This document shows, one piece after another, positions 33,429 through 41,382 of a stretch of DNA of 64,000 bases; the first letter of the stretch is position 1; each line of letters begins with the position of its first letter. The notes under the pieces are model-generated. The model ran no database searches. It was not told where the DNA came from and saw nothing but the letters and a program-made list of their open reading frames with translations. The translations under genes and the position numbers were made by a program. Source of the DNA: Nocardioides thalensis (GTDB lineage Bacteria; Actinomycetota; Actinomycetes; Propionibacteriales; Nocardioidaceae); contig NZ_JACCFP010000001.1 of NCBI RefSeq assembly GCF_013410655.1, positions 1,240,001-1,304,000 of the forward strand, written 5' to 3'.

Positions 33429-33692
33429 ATGACGATGATGTGGGTCTTCGCCGTGATGATCGTGCTCGCCATGGGTGCGATCGCCATGCTGGCGGCCGGA
33501 CGCGGCGAGCCGATGGCTCCGGCGTACGACGACCGCCCGGACGCCGTGGTGCCGGCCGACCGCCCGCTCGCCGCCGACGACCTGCGCCGCGTGCGCTTCT
33601 CCCTGGCGTTCCGCGGCTACCGGATGAGCGAGGTCGACGCGCTGCTCGAGCGCCTCTCGGCGGAGCTCGCCGAGCGCGAGCGCGGCAACTAG
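33429..33692 (+). CDS. Small DivIVA-domain membrane protein
   Basis: An 87-residue protein with an N-terminal membrane helix (about residues 4-22) and a short C-terminal DivIVA-type segment: RRVRFSLAFRGYRMSEVDALLERLSAEL. This segment matches the DivIVA N-terminal repeat that binds curved membranes or coiled coils. It corresponds in position to the DivIVA-like Rv1209 in M. tuberculosis, which lies close to the DUF3117 gene Rv1211. It probably associates with the cell envelope or division apparatus. The function has not been determined. Confidence 0.8.
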   Translation: MTMMWVFAVMIVLAMGAIAMLAAGRGEPMAPAYDDRPDAVVPADRPLAADDLRRVRFSLAFRGYRMSEVDALLERLSAELAERERGN

Positions 33693-33797
33693 TCCGCACC
33701 GGTAGCCCGCACCGGCTGCGCGTCGTTGGCGGGATACGCGATAATGGCTCCGCGCACCTGCGCACGACAACCTCAGAAGTAGAAAGAGGGGTGCCGC

Positions 33798-33965
33798 ATG
33801 GCGGCGATGAAGCCTCGGACTGGCGACGGTCCGCTCGAGGTCACCAAGGAAGGTCGCGGCATCGTCATGCGCGTCCCGCTCGAGGGTGGGGGCCGCTTGG
33901 TGGTCGAGCTGAACGCCGAAGAGGCCGGCAACCTGGGCGACGCCCTCAAGAACGTCGTCGGGTGA
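33798..33965 (+). CDS. DUF3117 protein
   Basis: A 55-residue protein that begins MAAMKPRTGDGPLEVTKEGR and has the block VMRVPLEGGGRLVVELN followed by EEAGNLGDALKNVVG. This is nearly invariant across actinobacteria (DUF3117). It is short but well supported by the conservation pattern, the RBS-like AGAGG 11 bases upstream, and the GTGA overlap with the next gene. A possible -10 (GATAAT at 33740-33745) may start a transcript for this gene and pepA. Its function is not known. Confidence 0.9.
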   Translation: MAAMKPRTGDGPLEVTKEGRGIVMRVPLEGGGRLVVELNAEEAGNLGDALKNVVG

Positions 33966-35548
33966 CCTCGCTCCCCTCACAGGTTTCACCTCCCGAGTTC
34001 GCGCTCGGGGACATCTCTCCCGCCGCGGTCGTCGGCGCCGACGTGGTGGCGATCCCGGTCCTGCCCGGTCCGGCGCCGGGCGACCCGCTGCTGCTCGGCC
34101 CGGGGGCGGCCGAGCTCGCCGACGAGCTCGACGTCGACCTGCTCGCGGTCGCGGAGCTGCACGGGCTGACCGGTGCGACGGCGGAGACCGCGAGCCTTCC
34201 GGTGCCGTCCGGCACGGACCGCAACCCCGACCTCCGGCTCGTCCTCCTGGTGGGTGTCGGCGCGGCCTCACCCACCGACGTGCGCCGGGCGGGCGCCGCG
34301 GTGGCGAAGGCGACGCGCGACCGTGCCGCCGTCGCGACCTCGGTGCCGTCAGCGGTCGGTGACGACGCCGACGTGTCCGAGGTGCTCGAGGCGTTCGTCG
34401 CCGGCGCGATGCTGGGGTCGTTCGAGTTCCACTGGCGCTCCGACGGCCCCCGCCGTACGCCGGTCGCCCGTGTCGTGATCGCGGCGCCGGGCATGGGCGG
34501 CGACCAGTCTCTGCTCGAGCGGGCGGTCGCACTGGGCGGCGCCGGGTGGCGGTCCCGGATGCTCGCGACCGTGCCGTCCAACCTCAAGAACCCGTCGTGG
34601 CTCGCCGAGCAGGCGGAGGCGATCGCGGCCGCGGCCGGCCTGAAGTGCCGGGTGTGGGACGAGTCCGACCTCGCCGCCGAGGGCTTCGGCGGGATCATCG
34701 CGGTCGGGAGCGGCTCGGCGACGCCGCCGCGGCTGATCCGGCTCGACTACATCCCGGCCGGGCTGTCGGCCCGCGCGGCCAAGACGCTGCCCCACGTGGT
34801 GCTGGTCGGCAAGGGGATCACGTTCGACACCGGCGGTCTCTCGATCAAGCCCGGCCCGAGCATGGTCAACATGAAGCGCGACATGACCGGCGGCGCGGTG
34901 GTCCTGGCGACCATGGCCGCGCTGGCCGACGTCGACTGCCCGGTGCGGGTGACCGGGCTGGTGCCGGCCGCGGAGAACGCGATCTCGGGCAGCGCGCTGC
35001 GTCCCGGCGACGTGATCCGCCACTGGGGCGGCCGCACGTCCGAGGTCACCAACACCGACGCCGAGGGGCGGCTGGTCCTCGCCGACGCCCTCGCCTATGC
35101 GATCGCCGAGCTCGACCCGACCGTCGTGGTCGACGTCGCGACCCTGACCGGTGGCATGAAGGTCGCCCTCGGCCAGCAGGTCGGGGGCTTCTTCGCGACC
35201 GACGACGGCCTCGCGGCCGCGCTCAGCGCTGCCGGTGACCGTGCGGGCGAGCCGGTGTGGCGGTTCCCGCTGTTCGCGGGCTACGAGGAGAAGATCGCCT
35301 CGAAGGTGGCCGACGCCGACAACGGCGCGCCCGGTCCGTCCGCGATCGTGGCCGCCCTGTTCCTGCAGCACTTTGTGCGTCCCGGCGGCAAGCGCGACGG
35401 GGTGCCCTGGGCGCACCTCGACATCGCCTCGGTCGGCGACGTCGAGAAGGAGTGGCACGAGTGGACGGTGGGCCCGTCCGGCTTCGGCTCGCGGCTGCTG
35501 CTCACCTGGCTGGGTGTTCACGATCCACTGGAAGGAATCGCGTCATGA
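33962..35548 (+). CDS. pepA: Leucyl aminopeptidase, M17 family
   Basis: A 528-residue cytosolic metalloaminopeptidase that removes N-terminal residues from peptides. The M17 active site is complete: GKGITFDTGGLSIKP (metal Lys/Asp), NMKRDMTGG, and the signature NTDAEGRLVLADAL, with the catalytic Arg in EGR. The N-terminal macrodomain-like region (1-180) is present. GTG is the start, overlapping the DUF3117 stop, so the pair is translationally linked. Some M17 enzymes also act as DNA-binding regulators (PepA of E. coli), but nothing here indicates that. Confidence 0.93.
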   Translation: MTSLPSQVSPPEFALGDISPAAVVGADVVAIPVLPGPAPGDPLLLGPGAAELADELDVDLLAVAELHGLTGATAETASLPVPSGTDRNPDLRLVLLVGVGAASPTDVRRAGAAVAKATRDRAAVATSVPSAVGDDADVSEVLEAFVAGAMLGSFEFHWRSDGPRRTPVARVVIAAPGMGGDQSLLERAVALGGAGWRSRMLATVPSNLKNPSWLAEQAEAIAAAAGLKCRVWDESDLAAEGFGGIIAVGSGSATPPRLIRLDYIPAGLSARAAKTLPHVVLVGKGITFDTGGLSIKPGPSMVNMKRDMTGGAVVLATMAALADVDCPVRVTGLVPAAENAISGSALRPGDVIRHWGGRTSEVTNTDAEGRLVLADALAYAIAELDPTVVVDVATLTGGMKVALGQQVGGFFATDDGLAAALSAAGDRAGEPVWRFPLFAGYEEKIASKVADADNGAPGPSAIVAALFLQHFVRPGGKRDGVPWAHLDIASVGDVEKEWHEWTVGPSGFGSRLLLTWLGVHDPLEGIAS

Positions 35549-35886
35549 GGGGTCTCACCGTCCGCTGGTCGCTCGCTGAGGCGTCGCAGGACGTCGGGGA
35601 GCGCTTGGCGACGTACGTCGCCGAGACGTCCCACGCCCGCTTCACCGGGCAGGACGGGCTCTCCTACAAGACCTGGCGGATGGTGCCGGGCGAGTGGTTC
35701 GAGGGCTGCTACGTCTTCGCCGACGACGCTGCGCGGGCGGCGTTCCAGGAGAGCTTCACGGCCGTCGCGGCCGAGTCGCCCGGCTCGCAGATCATCGGCA
35801 GTGCGCCGGTGCTGATCGAGCCGTGCGAGATCGTCGCGATCGCCGAGGGCGCGGCGGGCTTCGCCGCCGCTCCGCGCGCGGAGTGA
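35545..35886 (+). CDS. Small dimeric-barrel (YdhR/ABM-like) protein
   Basis: A 113-residue protein whose pattern LTVRWSLAEASQDVGERLATYV, SYKTWRMVPGEWFEGCYVFADDAARAAFQESF resembles a ferredoxin-like dimeric alpha/beta barrel of the YdhR or antibiotic-biosynthesis monooxygenase type. Its ATG overlaps the pepA stop, so it is co-translated with the peptidase. No metal or cofactor-binding residue can be assigned, and enzymatic activity is uncertain. It converges with the methyltransferase gene 1 bp away. Confidence 0.65.
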   Translation: MRGLTVRWSLAEASQDVGERLATYVAETSHARFTGQDGLSYKTWRMVPGEWFEGCYVFADDAARAAFQESFTAVAAESPGSQIIGSAPVLIEPCEIVAIAEGAAGFAAAPRAE

Positions 35887-35887
35887 C

Positions 35888-36544
35888 CTACTCCGACGCG
35901 GGGGTCCACTCCTTCTTGGCGACGAGCAGTCCGTCGCCGACCGGCAGCAGCGCCGGGACCAGCCCCTCGGTGGTGTTGACCCGCTGCACGAGCTCGCGGA
36001 TCGCGACGGTGTCGTCGTCGCGCTGGGCGGGGTCGGCCACCCGGTCGTGCCACAGGGCGTTGTCGAACGCCACCACGCCACCGGGGCGGAGCAGCCGCAG
36101 CGCCTCGTCGAGGTAGGCGCCGTACTCGCGCTTGTCGCCGTCGGCGAAGACCAGGTCGTAGTGGCCGTCGGTCAGTCGCGGCAGCACGTCGAGCGCCGCG
36201 CCCGCGATGGTGCGCACCCGCTGCGGGGCGATGCCGTCCTCCTTGAAGGACTCCTTGGCCAGCCGCTGGTGCTCGGCCTCGACGTCGACCGTGGTCAGCA
36301 CGCCGTCGGGCCGCATCCCGCGCAGCAGCCAGAGCCCGGAGACCCCGGTGCCGGTGCCGATCTCGACGACCGCGCGCGCCTCGAGCGCGGCCGCCAGGAA
36401 CCGCAGCGCCGCGCCGGCGCCGGACCCGAGCGGCGCCACGCCGACCTCGTCGGCGCGGGCTCGCGCCGCCTCGAGGACCTCGTCCTCGGCGACGTAGGTC
36501 TCGGCGAAGGTCCAGCTGGTCGGGTTGATCGGTGGGAGGGCCAC
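35888..36544 (-). CDS. SAM-dependent O-methyltransferase
   Basis: A 218-residue class I methyltransferase related to catechol/caffeoyl-CoA O-methyltransferases. Motif I is VVEIGTGTGVSGLWLL, the acidic residue after strand 2 is in TTVDVEAEH, and the metal-binding region is LVFADGDKREYGAYLDEALRLLRPGG then VAFDNALWHDRV. The substrate is unknown. It diverges from sigE, exactly as Rv1220c does from sigE (Rv1221) in M. tuberculosis. The GTG at 36544 avoids the sigE promoter; an upstream start at 36661 would cover it. Confidence 0.87.
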   Translation of the reverse strand: MALPPINPTSWTFAETYVAEDEVLEAARARADEVGVAPLGSGAGAALRFLAAALEARAVVEIGTGTGVSGLWLLRGMRPDGVLTTVDVEAEHQRLAKESFKEDGIAPQRVRTIAGAALDVLPRLTDGHYDLVFADGDKREYGAYLDEALRLLRPGGVVAFDNALWHDRVADPAQRDDDTVAIRELVQRVNTTEGLVPALLPVGDGLLVAKKEWTPASE

Positions 36545-36647
36545 GGGGTCAAGGTAACGCTCCCGGCGCCCTGATCCCGGCAGCACAGGCCGGTGAACAG
36601 GAACAACGCGGCTCCGGCGTTCGTTGGCACCTTCAGAGTTCTCACAG

Positions 36648-36675
36648 GGAACCCTCAGCAAGAGGGTCTAGCGTC
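36648..36675 (+). promoter_or_regulatory. Possible ECF-type autoregulatory promoter of sigE
   Basis: GGAAC (36648-36652) and CGTC (36672-36675) resemble the -35 and -10 of ECF/SigE promoters, with a 19-bp spacer, slightly longer than usual. The spacer contains an inverted repeat ACCCTC-AGCAA-GAGGGT (36651-36667). SigE autoregulation from such a promoter is known in mycobacteria. A spacer that long lowers confidence. Confidence 0.4.
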
Positions 36676-36722
36676 ACAGCCACAGGAAGGTCGCGTCGGG
36701 ATTGGGCAGAAGGACGGAAGCG

Positions 36723-37322
36723 ATGAGCGAGCAGGCGGCGAGCGAGCAGACGGTGCCTGAGGTGCCCGACTGGCAGACGATCGTCGAGCAGCACTCCGAC
36801 CGCGTCTACCGCCTCGCCCTGCGCCTGACCGGCAACCGCCACGACGCCGAGGACCTCACCCAGGAGGTCTTCGTGCGCGTGTTCCGCTCGCTGCACACCT
36901 ACACGCCCGGCACGTTCGAGGGCTGGCTGCACCGGATCACCACCAACCTCTTCCTCGACCAGGCGCGTCGCAAGCAGCGCATCCGCTTCGACGCGCTCTC
37001 CGACGAGCGCGCGGCCAGGCTGGCCAGCACCGCGGCGGCGCCCGAGGCGGCGTACGCCGATCGCACGTTCGACGACGACGTCGAGGCCGCGCTGGCGGCG
37101 CTGCCGCCCGACTTCCGCGCTGCCGTCGTGCTCTGCGACATCGAGGGCCTCAGCTACGAGGAGATCGCCGAGATCCTCGGCGCCAAGCTCGGCACCGTGC
37201 GGTCCCGGATCCACCGCGGCCGCGCCATGCTGCGCACCGCCCTCGCGCACCGGGCCCCGGGCGAGGGCCGCACCCGCTACACCGGTCCGCGGGCCTCCCT
37301 GATCTCGGGGTGGCGCTCGTGA
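36723..37322 (+). CDS. sigE: ECF RNA polymerase sigma factor SigE
   Basis: A 199-residue ECF sigma factor with region 2 ([37 protein letters not shown], seen in two blocks) and region 4 ([45 protein letters not shown]). The sequence is close to the actinobacterial SigE, which directs responses to envelope and oxidative stress. The gene order methyltransferase / sigE / anti-sigma / htrA matches M. tuberculosis Rv1220c-Rv1223. The stop overlaps the GTG of the anti-sigma gene. Confidence 0.93.
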   Translation: MSEQAASEQTVPEVPDWQTIVEQHSDRVYRLALRLTGNRHDAEDLTQEVFVRVFRSLHTYTPGTFEGWLHRITTNLFLDQARRKQRIRFDALSDERAARLASTAAAPEAAYADRTFDDDVEAALAALPPDFRAAVVLCDIEGLSYEEIAEILGAKLGTVRSRIHRGRAMLRTALAHRAPGEGRTRYTGPRASLISGWRS

Positions 37323-37792
37323 TCGGCCACCTCGGCAACCGGGTGAGCGCCCTCCTCGACGGCCAGATGAGCGCCCAGGAGGCGGAGGAGGCGTGGGCCC
37401 ACGTCTACTCCTGCCACGCGTGCCGTGACCTGGTCGAGCGCGAGGGCTGGGTCAAGACCCGCCTCGCCGGCCTGTCGTGCGACCCGGGCGCCGCGCCGAT
37501 GGACCTCAAGGGCTCGCTGCTCAGCGTGACGCCGGGCGAGCAGTACCTCGTGGCCCCGCGCGCCCAGGGCGGTGCCCGTCGCGGCATGGGCGTCGCCGTG
37601 CTCGGCGGCGGTGCCATCGGCGCCGCGATGCTCGGCGTCCTCGCGCTCGGTACGGCGCCGGCCTCCTCGCCGCCCGCGGACCGCCGCCCGCCCGTCACCC
37701 GCATCGACAGCCCGGCGGCGACGCCCACGGTGCAGGCCTCGACCCCGGGCCGCGAGGCCGTGCCCGCCTGGATCGCGCGGCTCGTTCCGTAG
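37319..37792 (+). CDS. rseA: Anti-sigma-E factor with zinc-binding (ZAS) motif
   Basis: A 157-residue protein with an N-terminal anti-sigma domain holding the motif H28-x3-C32-x2-C35 (HVYSCHAC), which binds zinc and may sense redox or be degraded on stress. A membrane-like segment follows near residues 85-110 ([23 protein letters not shown]), and then a Pro/Thr-rich external tail. The mycobacterial RseA lacks or has a weak membrane segment, so the predicted anchor here is a difference. It overlaps sigE and would hold SigE inactive until released. Confidence 0.9.
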   Translation: MIGHLGNRVSALLDGQMSAQEAEEAWAHVYSCHACRDLVEREGWVKTRLAGLSCDPGAAPMDLKGSLLSVTPGEQYLVAPRAQGGARRGMGVAVLGGGAIGAAMLGVLALGTAPASSPPADRRPPVTRIDSPAATPTVQASTPGREAVPAWIARLVP

Positions 37793-37843
37793 GCGATTGC
37801 CGACCGGACCCGCCCCGGGCGTTCACCGCCGATCGGCCATGAT

Positions 37844-39151
37844 GTGACCGTGAACGACGAGCGCGACGAGCACGACGAGACCCAGCCGATCCTGCCCTCG
37901 GAGCAGTCGGCTGAGCACCAGTGGCCGCCGCCCCCGCCGACCTCCCCGCCGCCCGCACCTCCGCAGACCTCCCCGATGCCCGTCGGACCGCCCCCGTCGA
38001 GCGCGCCCGGGCACGCCGGGGAACCGGCCGGGTCCCCGCGCCGGTCCGGTTGGATCTGGCCCGCCGTGGCCGCGCTGTCGCTCGTCGTCGGCGTCATCGG
38101 CGGCGTCGCGGGCGCCGCCGGCTACTCCGAGTGGTTCGACGACGACTCGGACTCGACGTCCGCCGGCCCCATCGGCGACGGGCTCGACGAGGAGGACGTC
38201 GACCAGCTGCCGCCGCTCGAGGACGGCGGCTCGGTCACCCAGGTCGCGGCCAAGGTGCTGCCGAGCACCGTCCAGATCATCGCCGAGTTCGAGGACGGCA
38301 CCGGCGCGACCGGGTCGGGCTTCGTGCTCGACCGCAAGGGCCACATCATCACCAACAACCACGTCGTGGCGGACGCCGACGCCGACGGCGGCACCATCTC
38401 GATCGTCGACCAGGAGGGCCAGCACCACGAGGCCGAGGTCGTCGGCCGCAGCCCGGTCTACGACGTCGCCGTGCTCTACGCCGACGGCGCCACCGACCTC
38501 AAGCCCGCCTCGCTGGGCCGCTCCGAGCGGCTCCGGGTCGGCGACCCCGTCGTCGCGATCGGCTCACCGCTCGGCCTGAGCGCGACCGTCACCTCGGGCA
38601 TCGTCAGCGCGCTGGGCCGACCGGTCAGCACCGACGGCACCGAGGACCAGTCGTCGTACATCAACGCGGTGCAGACCGACGCGGCGATCAACCCGGGCAA
38701 CTCCGGGGGCCCGCTCGTCGACCGCCGGGGCCAGGTCGTGGGGGTCAACTCGGCCATCGCGACCAACGGCGGCGGCACGTTCAACGGCGAGGCCGGCAAC
38801 ATCGGCGTCGGCTTCGCGATCCCGGTCGAGCAGGTCGTCGTGACCGCCGACCAGATCCTCAAGACCGGCGAGGCGCAGTACCCGATCATCGGCGCGCAGG
38901 TCGTCGTCGGCGGCACTCCCGACGGTGAGGGCGCCGAGATCGAGGAGGTCGTGCCGGACTCGCCCGCCGAGGCCGCCGGCCTGAAGAAGGGCGACTTCAT
39001 CACGCACGTCGAGGGCGAGCGGGTCACCGACGGCATCGCCCTGATCGTGATGATCCGCAGCCACCAGCCGGGCGAGGAGATCGAGTTCACCGTCGACCGG
39101 GACGGCGACGAGCGGACCGTCGAGGTGACCCTCGACGGCGAGGTGGGTTAG
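37844..39151 (+). CDS. htrA: HtrA/DegP-like serine protease with PDZ domain
   Basis: A 435-residue envelope protease. It starts with a Pro-rich cytoplasmic segment (residues 20-65), then a membrane helix (about 68-90), followed by the trypsin-like domain with His173 (NNHVV), Asp207 (YDVAVL) and Ser287 (GNSGGP), and a C-terminal PDZ domain (about 345-430, containing VPDSPAEAAGLKKGDFITHVEG). It degrades or refolds damaged extracytoplasmic proteins and is often essential for SigE control. The start is a GTG at 37844; a second GTG at 37850 is also possible. The stop overlaps the stop of the convergent HTH gene by 4 bases. Confidence 0.93.
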   Translation: MTVNDERDEHDETQPILPSEQSAEHQWPPPPPTSPPPAPPQTSPMPVGPPPSSAPGHAGEPAGSPRRSGWIWPAVAALSLVVGVIGGVAGAAGYSEWFDDDSDSTSAGPIGDGLDEEDVDQLPPLEDGGSVTQVAAKVLPSTVQIIAEFEDGTGATGSGFVLDRKGHIITNNHVVADADADGGTISIVDQEGQHHEAEVVGRSPVYDVAVLYADGATDLKPASLGRSERLRVGDPVVAIGSPLGLSATVTSGIVSALGRPVSTDGTEDQSSYINAVQTDAAINPGNSGGPLVDRRGQVVGVNSAIATNGGGTFNGEAGNIGVGFAIPVEQVVVTADQILKTGEAQYPIIGAQVVVGGTPDGEGAEIEEVVPDSPAEAAGLKKGDFITHVEGERVTDGIALIVMIRSHQPGEEIEFTVDRDGDERTVEVTLDGEVG

Positions 39152-39396
39152 ACCTCTGCGTCTTCGTCGGCGCTCTCCGGGTACGGGTGGGCCTCGACGA
39201 ACTTGCGCGCCTTGGTGTACTGCTCCTGGATGTACTCCTCCAGCTTGGAGGCTTCGACCCGCCACTGCCCGCGACCGCCGATCTTGATCGCGACGAGCTC
39301 GCCGCGGCGCACCAGCGCATAGACCTGGGCGGTGGAGGTGTTGAGAACTTCGGCAACGTCGGCCAGGGTCAGGAAGCGGGGAGACTGCTCGACCAT
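39148..39396 (-). CDS. Small excisionase-type helix-turn-helix protein
   Basis: An 82-residue protein with an HTH_17/MerR-like N-terminal domain: RFLTLADVAEVLNTSTAQVYALVRRGELVAIKIGGRGQWRV, here quoted in two blocks of the region 6-45, followed by a charged helix (KLEEYIQEQYTKARKFVE). It probably binds DNA as a regulator; the family includes phage excisionases and cellular regulators such as BldC, and this protein is conserved in Nocardioides-like genomes outside phages. No phage genes are near. The ATG at 39396 is preferred because the reading frame upstream shows no conserved sequence. Confidence 0.75.
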   Translation of the reverse strand: MVEQSPRFLTLADVAEVLNTSTAQVYALVRRGELVAIKIGGRGQWRVEASKLEEYIQEQYTKARKFVEAHPYPESADEDAEV

Positions 39397-39490
39397 GGGC
39401 CCATCGTCGCATCCGACGGTCCAGGATCCGTAGCGCCCTGCGGCCACCTGTGGATGGACAGGTGACGGAACGGCCCCGGCGGGTCATGAT

Positions 39491-40165
39491 GTGCCCGTGT
39501 CCAGGAATCTCGGGACGGGCACGCCCCTGGTGCCCCCGGCGACCCGCACCGCGAGGTCGGGCTGGCGCGACCCCCGCCTGTGGATCGGCGTGGTGCTGGT
39601 CACCGCGTCGATCGCGCTCGGCGCCCGCGTGTTCGCGGCGGCCGACGACTCGGTCGCGGTCTGGGCGTTCGCGGGAGACCAGGGCGCGGGCTCCCCGGTC
39701 GACACCGACGCGCTGGTGACCACGCGGGTCCGGTTCGCCGATCCCGCCGACCTCGACCTCTACTTCGCCGCGTCGGAGCCGGTGCCCGAGGGCATGGTCC
39801 TGCGGCACGGCGTCGGCGCGGGGGAGCTGCTGACCCGCTCGGCCGTCGGGCCGGCCGACGAGCAGGGCACGCTCCAGGTCTCGCTCGCCGTCGAGCCGCA
39901 CCACATGCCGCCCGCGGTGACGACCGGCTCCGTCGTCGACGTCTACGCCGACGACCGCGTCCGGCGCGGCCGCGGCTCGGGCCAGCAGGCCGGGCTGGTG
40001 CTCGACTCGGTGACCGTGGTCGACGCGCCCGCCCTCGAGGAGACGTTCGCGGTCAGCGGCACCCGGCAGGTCGTGGTCGCCGTCGACGCCGACCGGGCCG
40101 CGGAGTTCCAGTCGGTCGTCGGGGCGATGGACGACCCGGTGCTGTCGGTCCACCTCGAGCCCTGA
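39491..40165 (+). CDS. SAF-domain membrane protein, CpaB/RcpC-like
   Basis: A 224-residue protein with one membrane helix (about residues 30-50) and a SAF domain: the pattern FAASEPVPEGMVLRHGVGAGELLTRSAVG matches Flp pilus assembly protein CpaB. The rest ends with a beta-rich RcpC-like part (VVVAVDADRAAEFQSVVG). In Tad systems CpaB works at the envelope during pilus assembly. A CpaE-like ATPase gene follows at once (5 bp gap), supporting the assignment. Other tad genes are not in the window. An alternative GTG start is at 39497. Confidence 0.78.
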   Translation: MPVSRNLGTGTPLVPPATRTARSGWRDPRLWIGVVLVTASIALGARVFAAADDSVAVWAFAGDQGAGSPVDTDALVTTRVRFADPADLDLYFAASEPVPEGMVLRHGVGAGELLTRSAVGPADEQGTLQVSLAVEPHHMPPAVTTGSVVDVYADDRVRRGRGSGQQAGLVLDSVTVVDAPALEETFAVSGTRQVVVAVDADRAAEFQSVVGAMDDPVLSVHLEP

Positions 40166-40170
40166 CGCCG

Positions 40171-41382
40171 ATGATCGTCGCGCTGCTCGTCTCGACCGGT
40201 GCCGCCTGGGAGTCCGCGGCGCTCGCCGCGCTGACGGCGCACCCCGGCGTCGTCGTGCTCAAGCGGTGCGTCGACGTCGACGACCTCCTCGCGACCGCGA
40301 GCGCCGGGCAGGCGCAGGTCGCGGTGCTCGGCGCTGAGCTCTCGGGGCTCGACGCGACGGTCGTCGCCGACCTGCACGGGCACGGGGTCCGCGTGCTCGC
40401 CGTCGCCGCCGACGCCGACGTCGCGCGGACCCGTGCCGGCCACCTGGGCCTGGACGGGGTTCTAGAGGAGGACCGGGTGGACGTCGTGGCCGACGTCGTC
40501 ACCGGCCTGATGTCCGACGCGCCGCCGACCTTGCCAGCCCCGGTGGCCACCGAGGCGATGGCCGATGACGGCGGACCTGCTGGTCGGGTCGTCGCTGTCT
40601 GGGGACCCGCCGGTGCTCCCGGTCGTACGACGATCGCGGTCGCGCTCGCCGCAGAGCTCGCCCGGCGCCGGCTCACCACCGTGCTGCTCGACGCGGATCC
40701 CTACGGCGGTGCGGTCGCGCAGCACCTCGGTGTCCTCGACGAGGTGTCCGGCCTGCTGTCCGCCGCCCGGCTGGTCGCGGGCGGCACCCTCGCCGAGCGC
40801 TTCCCGACCGTGCAGCGGCGGCTGTCCGACCGGTTGCGCCTGGTCACCGGCCTGCCGCGCCCCGACCGCTGGTCGGAGGTCCGGCCCGGTGCGCTCGCCG
40901 AGATCGTCGACGTCGCCCGTCGCGACGGTCAGGTCGTCATCGACACCGGGTTCAGCCTCGAGCACGACCCGGCGGCCGACTTCGGTGCCCGCGCCCAGCG
41001 CAACGGCCTGACCCTCGAGGCGCTCGAGGTGGCCGACGACATCGTCGTCGTCGGCTCCGCCGACCCGGTCGGGCTGGCGCGGCTCGCCCGGGCGGTCAGC
41101 GACGCGCACGACGTCCTGGCCGCGCCCCGGCTGCGCGTCGTCGTCAACCGGATGCGGCCGACGCTGGGCTGGCGAGAGGTCGACGTCGCCGCGATGCTCG
41201 ACGGCTTCGGCAGCAACGTCGGCGTGCACTTCCTTCCCGACGACCAGGCCGCCGTCGACCGGGCCCTGGTGGCCGGCCGCACCCTGCTCGAGGGCGGCGA
41301 GTCGCCGCTCACCCGCGCCGTCGGCGCGCTGGTGGACGCCATGGCGGGGGCGCCGGCCGCGGCGCGCAGCGTCAGGCGTTGA
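40171..41382 (+). CDS. CpaE/MinD-like P-loop protein
   Basis: A 403-residue protein with an N-terminal receiver-like domain (about 1-115; VLGAELSGLDATVVADLHGHGVRVLAV) lacking the acidic phosphorylation site, and a C-terminal MinD/ParA ATPase-like domain. The deviant Walker A is GPAGAPGRTT (residues 145-154), with Arg152 in place of the usual Lys. The Walker A' Asp in LLDADPYGGAVAQ and the Walker B DTGFS are seen. This fits CpaE, which localises Tad pili, or a related regulator. The Arg substitution suggests weak or no ATPase activity. It overlaps the following convergent gene by 11 bases. Confidence 0.82.
   Translation: MIVALLVSTGAAWESAALAALTAHPGVVVLKRCVDVDDLLATASAGQAQVAVLGAELSGLDATVVADLHGHGVRVLAVAADADVARTRAGHLGLDGVLEEDRVDVVADVVTGLMSDAPPTLPAPVATEAMADDGGPAGRVVAVWGPAGAPGRTTIAVALAAELARRRLTTVLLDADPYGGAVAQHLGVLDEVSGLLSAARLVAGGTLAERFPTVQRRLSDRLRLVTGLPRPDRWSEVRPGALAEIVDVARRDGQVVIDTGFSLEHDPAADFGARAQRNGLTLEALEVADDIVVVGSADPVGLARLARAVSDAHDVLAAPRLRVVVNRMRPTLGWREVDVAAMLDGFGSNVGVHFLPDDQAAVDRALVAGRTLLEGGESPLTRAVGALVDAMAGAPAAARSVRR

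Noticed and set aside
39148..39396. Prophage excisionase
   Set aside because: No integrase, att-like repeats or other phage genes are near; the gene lies in a conserved chromosomal context.
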